A DNA stretch of 64,000 nt, from contig OY829281.1 of NCBI GenBank assembly GCA_963691715.1, positions 1,426,001 to 1,490,000 of the forward strand, written 5' to 3'. This document shows, one piece after another, positions 56,124-64,000 of the stretch. A program made the translations under genes and the position numbers. Under the pieces are notes generated by a model. The model saw only the letters and a program-made list of their open reading frames with translations, was not told the DNA's origin and ran no database searches. Every line of letters begins with the position of its first letter. Position 1 is the stretch's first letter. This DNA comes from HXMU1420-13 sp963691715 (GTDB lineage Bacteria; Bacteroidota; Rhodothermia; Balneolales; Balneolaceae).

Positions 56124-57254
56124 ATGAATGCCAATAATTCAAATAAAAAGAAATTTGATGTTGTAATTGTTGGAGCGGGCCCAGCAGGCCTTGGAGTTGG
56201 TATACTCTTAAAAAAACTAGATTTAGATTTTATAATTCTTGAAAAGAATTCAATTGGTGCATCATTTAAAAAATGGCCCCAAGAAACATGCTTCATTTCT
56301 CCTTCTTTTACTGGAAACTTTTTTAAAATGCCTGATTTAAACGCAATTACCCCAGATACTTCACCAGCTTATCGTTTATTGACTGAACACCCTACAGGAG
56401 AAGATTATGTGGAATATTTAGAGGATGTTTCAAGATTTTATGATTTACCCATAAAAACTAACATTGAGGTGTTTGGTTTAGAGAAACATAATGATGTATT
56501 TCTTATTAATACAAATGACGGAGAGTATAAAAGTACATATTTAATTTGGGCTGCAGGTGAATATCAATATCCTAATTTAAATACGTTTCCAGGTTCTGAT
56601 TTATGTTTACATTATTCACATATTGAAGCTTTCTCGGAATTAGAAGGAGAAGATAGAATTGTTATTGGTGCTTATGAATCTGGATTCGATGCCATGATCA
56701 ATCTAACGCTAGAAGAAAAACATGTAACCTTAATCGATGATTCTAATTATTTTGATCTGATAAATAGTGATTCTAGTTACTCCCTATCCCCTTTTACAAG
56801 AGACCGAATAGATGAAGTCATCGATTTGTTTGACTACCATACTGACTCTAAGGTTATTAGTGTAGAATTAGATAAAGGGCAATACATAGTTAAAACAGCT
56901 AATAATAAAACGTTTATTTCTCCATATAAACCAATCAATTGTACAGGTTTTTCTACCAGTTTAAGATTAGTAAACAATCTTTTTGACTTTGAAGACGGAT
57001 ATCCCGTCTTAAATAATGTTGATGAGTCAACAAAAACTGAAAATTTATTTTTGGTTGGCCCTCAAGTTAAACATGGTTCCGCATTATTTTGTTTTATCTA
57101 TAAGTACAGACAGCGATTCGCAATTGTCGCTGAGTCTATATCAGGAAGGGAATCGATTTCTCAATATTTTCTACAAGAGGTTATTCATGAATACATCGAA
57201 AATAATTTCTATTTAGACGATCTTTCCTGTTGTGATGATGAATGTATTTGCTAA
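56124..57254 (+). CDS. FAD/NAD(P)-binding oxidoreductase with Cys-rich C-terminal tail
   Basis: 376 residues. FAD-binding Rossmann motif D-V-V-I-V-G-A-G-P-A-G-L-G-V-G near residue 12, S-F-K-K-W-P nearby, a second nucleotide site around I-V-I-G-A-Y-E-S-G-F-D-A (190) and the late V-G-P-Q-V-K-H-G. The last residues are S-C-C-D-D-E-C-I-C, a possible metal-binding tail. It resembles flavin-dependent monooxygenase/thioredoxin-reductase-like proteins; substrate unknown. It overlaps the carrier gene by up to 23 bp. Confidence 0.75.
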   Translation: MNANNSNKKKFDVVIVGAGPAGLGVGILLKKLDLDFIILEKNSIGASFKKWPQETCFISPSFTGNFFKMPDLNAITPDTSPAYRLLTEHPTGEDYVEYLEDVSRFYDLPIKTNIEVFGLEKHNDVFLINTNDGEYKSTYLIWAAGEYQYPNLNTFPGSDLCLHYSHIEAFSELEGEDRIVIGAYESGFDAMINLTLEEKHVTLIDDSNYFDLINSDSSYSLSPFTRDRIDEVIDLFDYHTDSKVISVELDKGQYIVKTANNKTFISPYKPINCTGFSTSLRLVNNLFDFEDGYPVLNNVDESTKTENLFLVGPQVKHGSALFCFIYKYRQRFAIVAESISGRESISQYFLQEVIHEYIENNFYLDDLSCCDDECIC

Positions 57255-58188
57255 CATGAAACCATATTTTGAACTACTTCTGTTACTAGGTGCAATTGTT
57301 ACAGGTGGGATAAGTGGAATATTTTACGACATAAAGCCCTCTTTTGTAGATTATTCTATTATTGCAATGTTATTTTTCTTGTTTTATGGGATCTCATTAG
57401 ATGGTTTAAAAAATGGAATAAAAAATAAGAGATACATAAGTATTGCTCTTATTTCAAATTTCATAATTATACCAATCTTAGCTTTTTTTTTAACACGTTT
57501 ATTTGTTAATCCGATCAATCCAATTTTTATAGGATTAATCATCTATATGGTAGCTCCTTGTACGGATTGGTATCTTGGCTTTACCAAGATAGCTAACGGT
57601 GATGTAGAGGCTAATACTGCATTACTCCCATATAATCTTCTATTTCAAGTTATACTACTTCCTGTATTCTTGTACCTATTCACAAATAATTCCATACATA
57701 TACCGAATGAAATTTTTCTGGATGCTTTAATTTATTGGATAATGATCCCTTTCGGAGCTGCTCAGGTTTTTCGTTTTGTAATTGGGAAAACACATAAAAA
57801 AACATTCTTAAGAAGTACAAATTTAGCTGAACAAGGACACCTCTTATCTTTATTATTATTAGTTTTTTCATTATTCAATACAAACATTGAATTATTAATT
57901 ATTGATAGTTATTCACTCCCTTTAATCCTGTCAATTATTTTCATTTTTTTTATAATAAATTTCATTCTAAATAAACTTATTTCAAAAAGTATTTCTCTAT
58001 CAAATAAAGAAGAAACAAGCTTAACTATGACCACAGCTGCAAGAAATGCTCCACTTATGCTAGTTATAAGTTTATTACTTTTTCCCAATCAGACAATCAT
58101 ACAGCTAGTGTTAATTGCAGGAATGCTACTTGAAATTCCTCTCTTGGTTACAATCACTTATTTCGCTCAGCGCCGAATTGTAGCCTAA
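57232..58188 (+). CDS. BASS-family (arsenite/bile-acid symporter-type) carrier
   Basis: 318 residues with about nine to ten membrane helices. The Acr3/BASS-like motif V-A-P-C-T-D-W-Y-L-G-F-T-K-I-A-N-G-D lies near residue 107, and the late T-A-A-R-N-A-P segment is typical of the second crossover. Start candidates are GTG 57232, ATG 57235 and ATG 57256; the last, which lies just after the stop of the previous gene, gives a natural M-K-P-Y-F-E-L-L N terminus. Substrate could be arsenite or an organic anion. Last gene of the metalloregulator-linked operon. Confidence 0.75.
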   Translation: MMMNVFANMKPYFELLLLLGAIVTGGISGIFYDIKPSFVDYSIIAMLFFLFYGISLDGLKNGIKNKRYISIALISNFIIIPILAFFLTRLFVNPINPIFIGLIIYMVAPCTDWYLGFTKIANGDVEANTALLPYNLLFQVILLPVFLYLFTNNSIHIPNEIFLDALIYWIMIPFGAAQVFRFVIGKTHKKTFLRSTNLAEQGHLLSLLLLVFSLFNTNIELLIIDSYSLPLILSIIFIFFIINFILNKLISKSISLSNKEETSLTMTTAARNAPLMLVISLLLFPNQTIIQLVLIAGMLLEIPLLVTITYFAQRRIVA

Positions 58189-58365
58189 ATTTTAATTCTT
58201 AGATGGCTAATTCATTCTCTTCTCTTGCTCATTAATAGGTAGTAAAATATTTTATTCATTTAATTATTTTTATTGTATTTAGATAAATTAGGTGTGAATA
58301 TTTAAAATCTTTTTCTTCACTCAAAGATTTTTGATTAGGGGTATATCGATTGATGTGTGTATTAG

Positions 58366-59100
58366 ATGAAACAATACTACAGTAACATGAAATATATTAT
58401 CGGATTAAAAATAATCAACCTTCTTTTCTTAGCGGAATCTTTATCTGCACAAACAATCGTGAACACAATAGAGGCCTCTAATAATCAGAAAGAGATAGAA
58501 GTAACTAAGGCTGAGTTAGATCGTGATCTTAGAGAGTTAAATCAAATCAAAACAAATCTAATTGATTTAGAAATAGCTATTCACAATGGTAATCTCAATA
58601 AGGTAAATGTCCTAAGAAATGAGGTTATCCATATTATGCAACGCGAAATCAACCAGAGTGAACAAAAGATTAAACAAGCTCGAAAAGAAGTATCCAGAAG
58701 CAATTCAGAATTGAATGCTTCACGAAGAGAAACTAGACGTACAAAAAATACTGCCAAGAATAATGGAATTATAACAACTTCTGAAGTCCTGAATATTATC
58801 GATGATAAGAAGGATCAAAATGATGACCGAAGAGATTTAAGTGACGATAGATCCGATTTGCAAAAGCAAATTTTGTTAGCAGAACGTCAAAAGACAATTT
58901 TTTCATCCCTAAAGAATGTTGTCGTTGACGATTCTTTTTCTTCTAAATTAACTGATGTAAAAAAATTAATACATCAATTTGTAAATACTATGGAAGCAGA
59001 TATTGCTTCATCCTTAGCCGAACTATCGGAGGATAAAAAAGAAACTCAAGAAGATAGAAGAGAACGCGTTGAAGATCGGAGAGTTCGTATCAAAGGGTAA
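58366..59100 (+). CDS. Exported coiled-coil protein with D-R-rich repeats
   Basis: 244 residues with a signal peptide ending L-S-A-Q (about 29), then almost entirely helical, charged sequence with heptad-like pattern. Arg/Asp/Glu-rich runs recur: Q-N-D-D-R-R-D-L-S-D-D-R and Q-E-D-R-R-E-R-V-E-D-R-R at the end. I recognise no named family. A strong terminator follows the stop. The high density of alternating acidic and basic residues is unusual for the window. Confidence 0.7.
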   Translation: MKQYYSNMKYIIGLKIINLLFLAESLSAQTIVNTIEASNNQKEIEVTKAELDRDLRELNQIKTNLIDLEIAIHNGNLNKVNVLRNEVIHIMQREINQSEQKIKQARKEVSRSNSELNASRRETRRTKNTAKNNGIITTSEVLNIIDDKKDQNDDRRDLSDDRSDLQKQILLAERQKTIFSSLKNVVVDDSFSSKLTDVKKLIHQFVNTMEADIASSLAELSEDKKETQEDRRERVEDRRVRIKG

Positions 59101-59128
59101 AATACAAACATTGATTTTTTCTCGTGCT

Positions 59129-59163
59129 AGGTGATCGGGTCTGACCCGGTCGCCTTTTTTTAT
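59129..59163 (+). terminator. Strong terminator after the coiled-coil gene
   Basis: AGGTGATCGGG (59129-59139) pairs with CCCGGTCGCCT (59145-59155) with two G-U pairs and a 5-nt loop, followed by about nine Ts. It is more GC-rich than its surroundings and lies 28 bp after the stop. Confidence 0.85.
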
Positions 59164-59206
59164 ACACGTTTTTTTGGCATAGATTTTAACACTACTATGT
59201 ATGGTT

Positions 59207-59965
59207 TCAATAACTTTTTATTTTAAGCCCAATGGATAAGATACGATCTTCTGGTTTCTGCTTATCAATAACAATGTTTTCGTAGGTGTACAAATAACTC
59301 ATCGTAATACTTAAATACTTCCAGATGGGAAATTCAATACTTGTATCTGCTTGCCATCTATAGTTACTACTTTCTTCTAATGAAGGTTGAAAATAACTTT
59401 CATGCGATATTACAAGCTTATCTGCAATTAAATCGTAGTTTCCACTAACCCATAGCGTTGCTCGCCATGTGTTTAAGTTGGTGCTTCCATTAAACTTCGA
59501 TCTATTAAAATTATCTTCCTTAAACTCTGTATGCTCATACTCGGTAGTTACTGAAAGTTTTAGAAAGTTTTTTTCCTCTTTTAGGATTTGATATGAAAAT
59601 CCGGCGCCAACTAAATACCTTAAGTCAATTTCTCGCCTAAAATTAGTGCTTACAAAACCTAGTATTAAAGGATAAAATGGTCGGTATGGATTAAAGTTTA
59701 AAAAATTTAAACTTAGGATATCTTCGTCGGCTTTATCCTGTCCAAATTCTTGATATATGTATGAGTTTTTTGTTTCAAAAACCCAGTTTTTATACGGTTT
59801 AAAACTAAAATTTGAATTTGCTCTAAATATTTTTGTTTCCACATTACCTGCCTGATAAAGGCCAGATAATGCCAGATCAGCCTTCCAATTTAATGAATCA
59901 CTATCTGGTATTTGAGCATACAACGTGCTTGTAAGTAATAATATACTTAGTAGTATCTTTTTCAT
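59207..59965 (-). CDS. DUF481 outer-membrane barrel protein
   Basis: 252 residues with a signal peptide ending L-Y-A-Q (18). The rest alternates in beta-strand fashion: D-L-A-L-S-G-L-Y-Q-A-G-N-V-E-T near the start, L-R-Y-L-V-G-A-G-F-S-Y-Q and a final I-L-S-I-G-L-K-I-K-S-Y strand. G-N-V-E-T and the following N-S-N-F-S-F are the DUF481 pattern (YdiY-like). Role unknown. It stands alone on the minus strand. Confidence 0.78.
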   Translation of the reverse strand: MKKILLSILLLTSTLYAQIPDSDSLNWKADLALSGLYQAGNVETKIFRANSNFSFKPYKNWVFETKNSYIYQEFGQDKADEDILSLNFLNFNPYRPFYPLILGFVSTNFRREIDLRYLVGAGFSYQILKEEKNFLKLSVTTEYEHTEFKEDNFNRSKFNGSTNLNTWRATLWVSGNYDLIADKLVISHESYFQPSLEESSNYRWQADTSIEFPIWKYLSITMSYLYTYENIVIDKQKPEDRILSIGLKIKSY

Positions 59966-60159
59966 TCTCTATAGATTTAAATACATTCTTTATATAAAAT
60001 TAAGCATGATAAGGTATCAAGGACAATAGACTATGTATTAATAGTGTATTACATTTTTTCTATTGTTTTCTTTTTTTTAAAATGATTCATAGGTTAAATT
60101 AATACACTAAATAACCAAGAAATTTTACACATCTAGAACTCATCAAAACACTCCGTTAT

Positions 60160-61011
60160 ATGAAACTATATTCAATCATCTTACTGCTTTTACTAATACC
60201 AATCACATATATTTTTATGAACAAAGAGAACAATAATCAACCTTCAACTGATGATTGGACCATCGATTTTTTTGACGATTTTGAAACGTTCAATACAGAA
60301 AATTGGCAAGATCAACGTATTTGGGTTAATAATGAGTTACAATGTTATGTCCCTAACGGTGAATATGGAACTCGAGAAGTAAGCGATGGCACCCTTAAAT
60401 TAAGGGTATTGAATATTGGAGATAAAATAGAATGTGACAATATGGATAAACATGGTGTTCAACACCCCCCCACAGAGTATGTTGCGGGCCGAATTGCTTC
60501 AAAAAACCGAAAAGAATTCATAAAAGGAAAATGGACAGCAAGACTTAGACTTCACACTGCAAATGAACCTAGTATGTTTCCAGCATGGTGGATATTAGGC
60601 GCTCAAAACAATGAACCACCAGTTCAAGAAGAGGATGAAAATATTTGTTGGCCCTTAACAGGATCAGGAGAAATTGATATTTTTGAACATCATGGAGATC
60701 ATCAAGCTGACCATTACACTACAGGTGCAATAAAAAGTCTTGGTGAGTGTGATAAAGGCGATTGGTGGAGTATTCGCGCAGGGGTTGATGCTCTGTTAAC
60801 TGAGTATCATGAATATTCTGTAGAATGGGAAAATAGCGACCTAGTATATCGCCTTGATGGAAAAGAAGTTTACCGTAACGAAGGAGAAGGCGATAATTAC
60901 CCAGAAGCGATGTTTGCTATTCTTAATTATGCTAAAATCACAGATAATGGAATGCAAGGGGAATGGGTAATGGAAGTTGATTGGGTTAAACATGAATTTA
61001 GATCCGAATAG
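60160..61011 (+). CDS. Glycoside hydrolase family 16 (laminarinase-like)
   Basis: 283 residues. A hydrophobic N-terminal segment (about 5-20) exports or anchors it. The GH16 jelly-roll contains the catalytic motif G-E-I-D-I-F-E-H (E-x-D-x-x-E) near residue 172, F-P-A-W-W-I-L-G before it and the substrate-pocket W-S-V-E-W-E type strand after. GH16 enzymes cut beta-1,3/1,4-glucans or related marine polysaccharides; laminarin is a reasonable guess. Its 3' end overlaps the presumed original start of the homocysteine methyltransferase gene. Confidence 0.87.
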   Translation: MKLYSIILLLLLIPITYIFMNKENNNQPSTDDWTIDFFDDFETFNTENWQDQRIWVNNELQCYVPNGEYGTREVSDGTLKLRVLNIGDKIECDNMDKHGVQHPPTEYVAGRIASKNRKEFIKGKWTARLRLHTANEPSMFPAWWILGAQNNEPPVQEEDENICWPLTGSGEIDIFEHHGDHQADHYTTGAIKSLGECDKGDWWSIRAGVDALLTEYHEYSVEWENSDLVYRLDGKEVYRNEGEGDNYPEAMFAILNYAKITDNGMQGEWVMEVDWVKHEFRSE

Positions 61012-61052
61012 CCATTTATCCATTATTAATTGACGGTGGTCTTTCTAACGTT

Positions 61053-61919
61053 TTGGAGGATTTGGGACATGATCTCAATGATAATCTATGGACGGCAAAG
61101 CTTTTAAACGATAACCCAGAAGCTTTGATTAAAGCTCACTTAGAATATATTAAAGCTGGTGCTACCTGTATAACAACCGCGAGTTATCAAGCCTCGATTA
61201 CGGGTTTAATGGAAGCTGGTTATTCACAAGATAAAGCTCAGGGACTTATTAAGAAGTCAGTTATCTTAGTTCAAAAAGCCATTCAAACCGCTTTAGATTT
61301 AAAAATCATAGATACACGTCCTTTAATTGCAGGAAGTATTGGACCTTATGGGGCTTACTTAGCTGATGGATCGGAATACCACGGAAATTATGCTGTTACT
61401 GATTCTGAACTCATAGACTTTCATGTAAAGAGAATTGAAATCTTAGATCAATCAGGAGTAGATCTATTAGCATGTGAAACTATTCCTAGTTTTCAAGAAG
61501 CTAAAATTCTTTCAAAATTGCTAAAAAAAACTAACAATCCTGCTTGGATTTCATTTACCTGTAACGATGAGAGCTACATTCGCGATGGTTCTGAAATAAA
61601 AAAATGTATTGCAATCTTTAAAAACCATCCAAAAGTTTTTGCTGTAGGTGTAAATTGCACGCATCCATCATACATTTCAGATATTATTCATACGCTTAAG
61701 CATACAAACACTAATAAAAAGATACTTATTTACCCAAATTCTGGAGAACTATACGAACCTAAAACAAAGACTTGGATTCAATGTTCAGAAACTTCTCATT
61801 TCACAGACTTAGCTCAAGAATGGTTAGATCTAGGGGCTGACATAATTGGTGGTTGCTGTAGGATAGGGCCAAACAACAAAAAATATTTACACAATTTGAT
61901 TAACTATAAAAATTCTTGA
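61053..61919 (+). CDS. Homocysteine S-methyltransferase, N terminus disturbed
   Basis: MmuM-type enzyme moving a methyl group from S-methylmethionine or SAM to homocysteine. The zinc cysteines are present: V-G-V-N-C-T and G-G-C-C-R-I-G-P. From TTG 61053 the product is 288 residues but lacks the conserved L-I-D-G-G-L-S-N-V segment, which is encoded in frame just upstream (61023-61052) without ATG, GTG or TTG. Removing one T near 61017-61019 joins it to ATG 60992, giving M-N-L-D-P-N-S-H-L-P-L-L-I-D-G-G-L. The coordinates are the translatable frame; the true start is probably 60992 after correcting a one-base insertion. Confidence 0.85.
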   Translation: MEDLGHDLNDNLWTAKLLNDNPEALIKAHLEYIKAGATCITTASYQASITGLMEAGYSQDKAQGLIKKSVILVQKAIQTALDLKIIDTRPLIAGSIGPYGAYLADGSEYHGNYAVTDSELIDFHVKRIEILDQSGVDLLACETIPSFQEAKILSKLLKKTNNPAWISFTCNDESYIRDGSEIKKCIAIFKNHPKVFAVGVNCTHPSYISDIIHTLKHTNTNKKILIYPNSGELYEPKTKTWIQCSETSHFTDLAQEWLDLGADIIGGCCRIGPNNKKYLHNLINYKNS

Positions 61920-62611
61920 TGATTAGACAAATAATTGCCTTAGGTGGTGGTGGGTTCACCAATGACCCTGGAAATTCATTATTAGATGACTACTTACTAA
62001 AACAATCACCAAAAAAAACTCCGCATATATGTTTTATTGGAACAGCGAGTGGTGATGCGAAAGAGTATATCAATAATTTTTATAATTGCTTTGATAATAA
62101 GGAGTGTAATCCTAGTCATATAAGTTTATTCCAAAACAATATTATAAACCTTGAAGAGCACATACTTGAGCAGGATATCATCTTTGTGGGTGGGAGTAAT
62201 ACTAGAAACCTTTTAGTACTTTGGAAAGAATGGGGTGTGGATGAGATGTTAAAAAAAGCATACGATCAAGGAATCATTTTAAGTGGGGTAAATGCAGGCT
62301 CTGCGTGCTGGTTTGATGAGGGATTGACAGGCACCGATCCAGAAAATTTATCCAAAGTGACCTGTTTAAGTTTTTTGAAAGGTAGTAATTGTCCTCTTTT
62401 TGATAGTGATCTTAATCGCCAAATTGCATTCAAGAATATGATTGAAAAGGGAGAGATAAAGCCAGGTATTGCATGTGATTATGGTGTTGCCATTCATTTC
62501 ATAAATGAAAAATTAGAAAAAATTGTGGCTTCTAGAAAAAATAAACATGCTTATCAATACGAAATGAAATGGATGCTCAAAGAAATGGTTTTTGAACCAA
62601 CCCATTTATAG
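61919..62611 (+). CDS. Peptidase E (S51) homologue with nucleophile serine replaced by asparagine
   Basis: About 230 residues from ATG 61919, overlapping the methyltransferase stop by one base. The S51 fold is visible: I-I-A-L-G-G-G-G-F near the start, I-C-F-I-G-T-A-S-G-D, F-V-G-G-S-N-T-R-N-L-L and the nucleophile elbow, here G-V-N-A-G-S-A-C-W-F. Family members have G-x-S-A-G, so the catalytic Ser is Asn (codon AAT at 62291-62293, one base from AGT). This suggests a non-peptidase or a sequence error. Dipeptidase E and cyanophycinase are the nearest relatives. Confidence 0.82.
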   Translation: MIRQIIALGGGGFTNDPGNSLLDDYLLKQSPKKTPHICFIGTASGDAKEYINNFYNCFDNKECNPSHISLFQNNIINLEEHILEQDIIFVGGSNTRNLLVLWKEWGVDEMLKKAYDQGIILSGVNAGSACWFDEGLTGTDPENLSKVTCLSFLKGSNCPLFDSDLNRQIAFKNMIEKGEIKPGIACDYGVAIHFINEKLEKIVASRKNKHAYQYEMKWMLKEMVFEPTHL

Positions 62612-62650
62612 AACTTTCAAAAAAAGCAGATTTTTCAAATGAATACACAA

Positions 62651-62689
62651 AAGCTGAATTTTTTGTTGTTATAATTTGATTTTCAGCTT
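62651..62689. repeat. Inverted repeat in the gap before the amidohydrolase
   Basis: AAGCTGAA (62651-62658) and TTCAGCTT (62682-62689) are inverse copies with a 23-nt AT-rich loop. Possibly a weak terminator for the methyltransferase/peptidase pair or an operator. I see nothing else in this 173-bp gap. Confidence 0.3.
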
Positions 62690-62784
62690 ATTTATAAATT
62701 AGTTAAAGCACAACTATCGTCAAATACAATTACCTATTACTAGTATTCAACAGATCCTTAGTCTAATCGCTTAAATATACCAAA

Positions 62785-64000
62785 ATGAAACTACTTCAAT
62801 TATTCTCAACGCTACTAATTCTTCTAATTTCTTTGTCCTTTTGTAATTCACCAGATCCTGTGAATGGCTTCAAACTGTATTATAATGGAGATATTATAAC
62901 AATGAAAGGTGAGACACCTGAATATATTGAATCTCTTGTAACCCACTCTGAAAAAATAGTTTTCACTGGATCACTGGATGAAGCAAGAAAAAAATATACC
63001 TCAACAATTGATATAGATTTGAATGGGCAAACTTTGTTACCAGGTTTTATTGATGCACATGCCCATTTTGCCGGCTTCCCTGGCCAATCGGTTGGTGCAC
63101 AAATTCTCCCTCCACCAGATGCAGGTGCAAAGAATATCGAATCTTTAATAAATATTCTAAAGGACTGGGCAACACCAGAAAATGTAGAATTAACTGGATG
63201 GATTTTTGGACTAGGCTTTGATGATTCGGTAATGGAAGAAAAAAGATTTCCAACAAAATTCGATCTTGACAAAGTTTCAACAGATATCCCAGTGATGATT
63301 ATTCACATTTCAGGACATTTCGCTTCCGTTAACACTAAGGGTTTAGAACTTCTAAATATCGATGAACATACCGATGATCCTGAAGGTGGAATAATAAGAA
63401 GAGTTGCTGGTTCAAACGAACCTAATGGAGTATTAGAAGAACTTGCTGCTATACCCTATATGCCAATGGTGCTTGCTCCCAAAAGCGAAAAAGCGGTAAA
63501 CACATTCTTATCTTCTGGTCAAAATATGGCTCTTTCATATGGCTATACTTCCGCACAAGAAGGTAGAGCTATGCCAAATTCTCATTTGTTTTTAGAACAT
63601 GCCGCTAATAACAATCTTCTGAAAATAGATGTGGTAAGCTATGTAGATTATTCTGTAGCTGATACTTTACTTAAAACTAAATGGTATGGACCAGATTATA
63701 AAAATCACTATCGAATTGGTGGTGTAAAACTAACTTTGGATGGATCTCCCCAAGGGCGAACAGCTTGGATTACTCACCCATATCTAATCCCACCAGATGG
63801 TGCATCCGAAGGGTACAAGGGGTATCCTGCTATTCCATCAGATGATGATGTGGAAGCCATTTATAAGAGTGCATTTTCTAATAATTGGCAAATATTGACT
63901 CATGCAAATGGAGATGCAGCAATGGACCAAATGATTCGAACTATGAAAAACGCATCAACAGGTTTTGATCTACAAGATCGACGAGATGTTCTCATACATG
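62785..64000 (+). CDS. Amidohydrolase (YtcJ-like) lipoprotein, truncated by window end
   Basis: About 405 codons visible; the frame is open to the last base, so the C terminus is missing. Starts M-K-L-L-Q-L-F-S with a lipobox-like L-S-F-C-N-S. The amidohydrolase family 3 metal motif L-P-G-F-I-D-A-H-A-H is at about residue 88, and G-G-V-K-L-T-L-D-G-S and L-T-H-A-N-G-D-A-A-M follow. The usual substrates of this family are N-substituted amides or carbamates, but the specific substrate is not predictable. It starts 173 bp after the S51 gene. Confidence 0.85.
   Translation, partial: MKLLQLFSTLLILLISLSFCNSPDPVNGFKLYYNGDIITMKGETPEYIESLVTHSEKIVFTGSLDEARKKYTSTIDIDLNGQTLLPGFIDAHAHFAGFPGQSVGAQILPPPDAGAKNIESLINILKDWATPENVELTGWIFGLGFDDSVMEEKRFPTKFDLDKVSTDIPVMIIHISGHFASVNTKGLELLNIDEHTDDPEGGIIRRVAGSNEPNGVLEELAAIPYMPMVLAPKSEKAVNTFLSSGQNMALSYGYTSAQEGRAMPNSHLFLEHAANNNLLKIDVVSYVDYSVADTLLKTKWYGPDYKNHYRIGGVKLTLDGSPQGRTAWITHPYLIPPDGASEGYKGYPAIPSDDDVEAIYKSAFSNNWQILTHANGDAAMDQMIRTMKNASTGFDLQDRRDVLIH

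Noticed and set aside
62880..63272. 130-codon open frame antisense to the amidohydrolase
   Set aside because: The plus strand there encodes the metal motif L-P-G-F-I-D-A-H-A-H of an open amidohydrolase frame, so the antisense frame is incidental.

Overview
The window is a contiguous piece of an AT-rich bacterial chromosome, packed with housekeeping genes and with no intergenic gap over about 300 bp (largest: 9940-10232, 293 bp). The gene content points to the Bacteroidota/Balneolota/Rhodothermota (FCB) side of the tree, most likely a marine heterotroph. The signs are eukaryote-like type II glutamine synthetase, menaquinone genes menA/menC/menE, several DUF3857 transglutaminase-like secreted proteins, a fused TolC protein, many Sec-exported proteins ending their signal in A-Q, and few Shine-Dalgarno sequences. 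I do not claim a genus. No tRNA, rRNA, CRISPR array, insertion sequence or integrase was seen.

Layout. 1-420: remains of what looks like a toxin/immunity pair. 421-2368: DUF2141 protein, CsaA-like chaperone, glutamine synthetase. 2644-6088: overlapping menA-menC-menE operon, followed by a sterol-desaturase-family protein. 7383-8609: three small membrane proteins on the minus strand. 8644-12303: purB divergent from an ammonium transporter plus an outer-membrane barrel. 12524-15513: murB, a CorC/HlyC-type transporter and ssb. 15687-23779: four tandem DUF3857/transglutaminase-like paralogues, three lacking the catalytic cysteine. 23907-27806: pgk, divergent from cysteine desulfurase, LOG, a DUF1499 lipoprotein and a 4-TM protein. 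27856-34488: long-chain acyl-CoA ligase, fur, ftsX, a plug/barrel outer-membrane protein, cinA. 34588-39173: pgsA-pgpA-pyrE-miaB and a large unknown membrane protein. 39175-42453: anmK, a small acidic protein and a threonine synthase carrying a LeuA-type regulatory domain. 42642-50112: RND efflux operon (substrate-binding-domain/TolC fusion, adaptor, pump) plus an SDR. 50170-54555: a class-A-like serine hydrolase and two metallophosphoesterases. 54552-58188: a second Fur-family regulator, divergent from MerC, FolE, a flavoprotein and a BASS/arsenite-type carrier, with inverted repeats between them. 58366-64000: a coiled-coil secreted protein, a DUF481 barrel, a GH16 glycosidase, homocysteine methyltransferase, a peptidase-E homologue lacking its serine, and a truncated amidohydrolase.

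How it fits together. Nitrogen assimilation is represented by glutamine synthetase and the ammonium transporter. Both, together with threonine synthase, carry the same perfect palindrome AAAGCGCTTT within roughly 65-130 bp of the start, which I propose as a shared operator. The Fur-like/MerC/FolE cluster reads as a metal (probably zinc) homeostasis unit with two candidate operators between the divergent genes.

Caution on sequence quality. Three genes (immunity-like gene at 61-66, corC-like gene near 14872, homocysteine methyltransferase near 61017) each look disturbed by a single-base insertion or deletion. They may be real frameshifts, non-canonical starts, or assembly errors.
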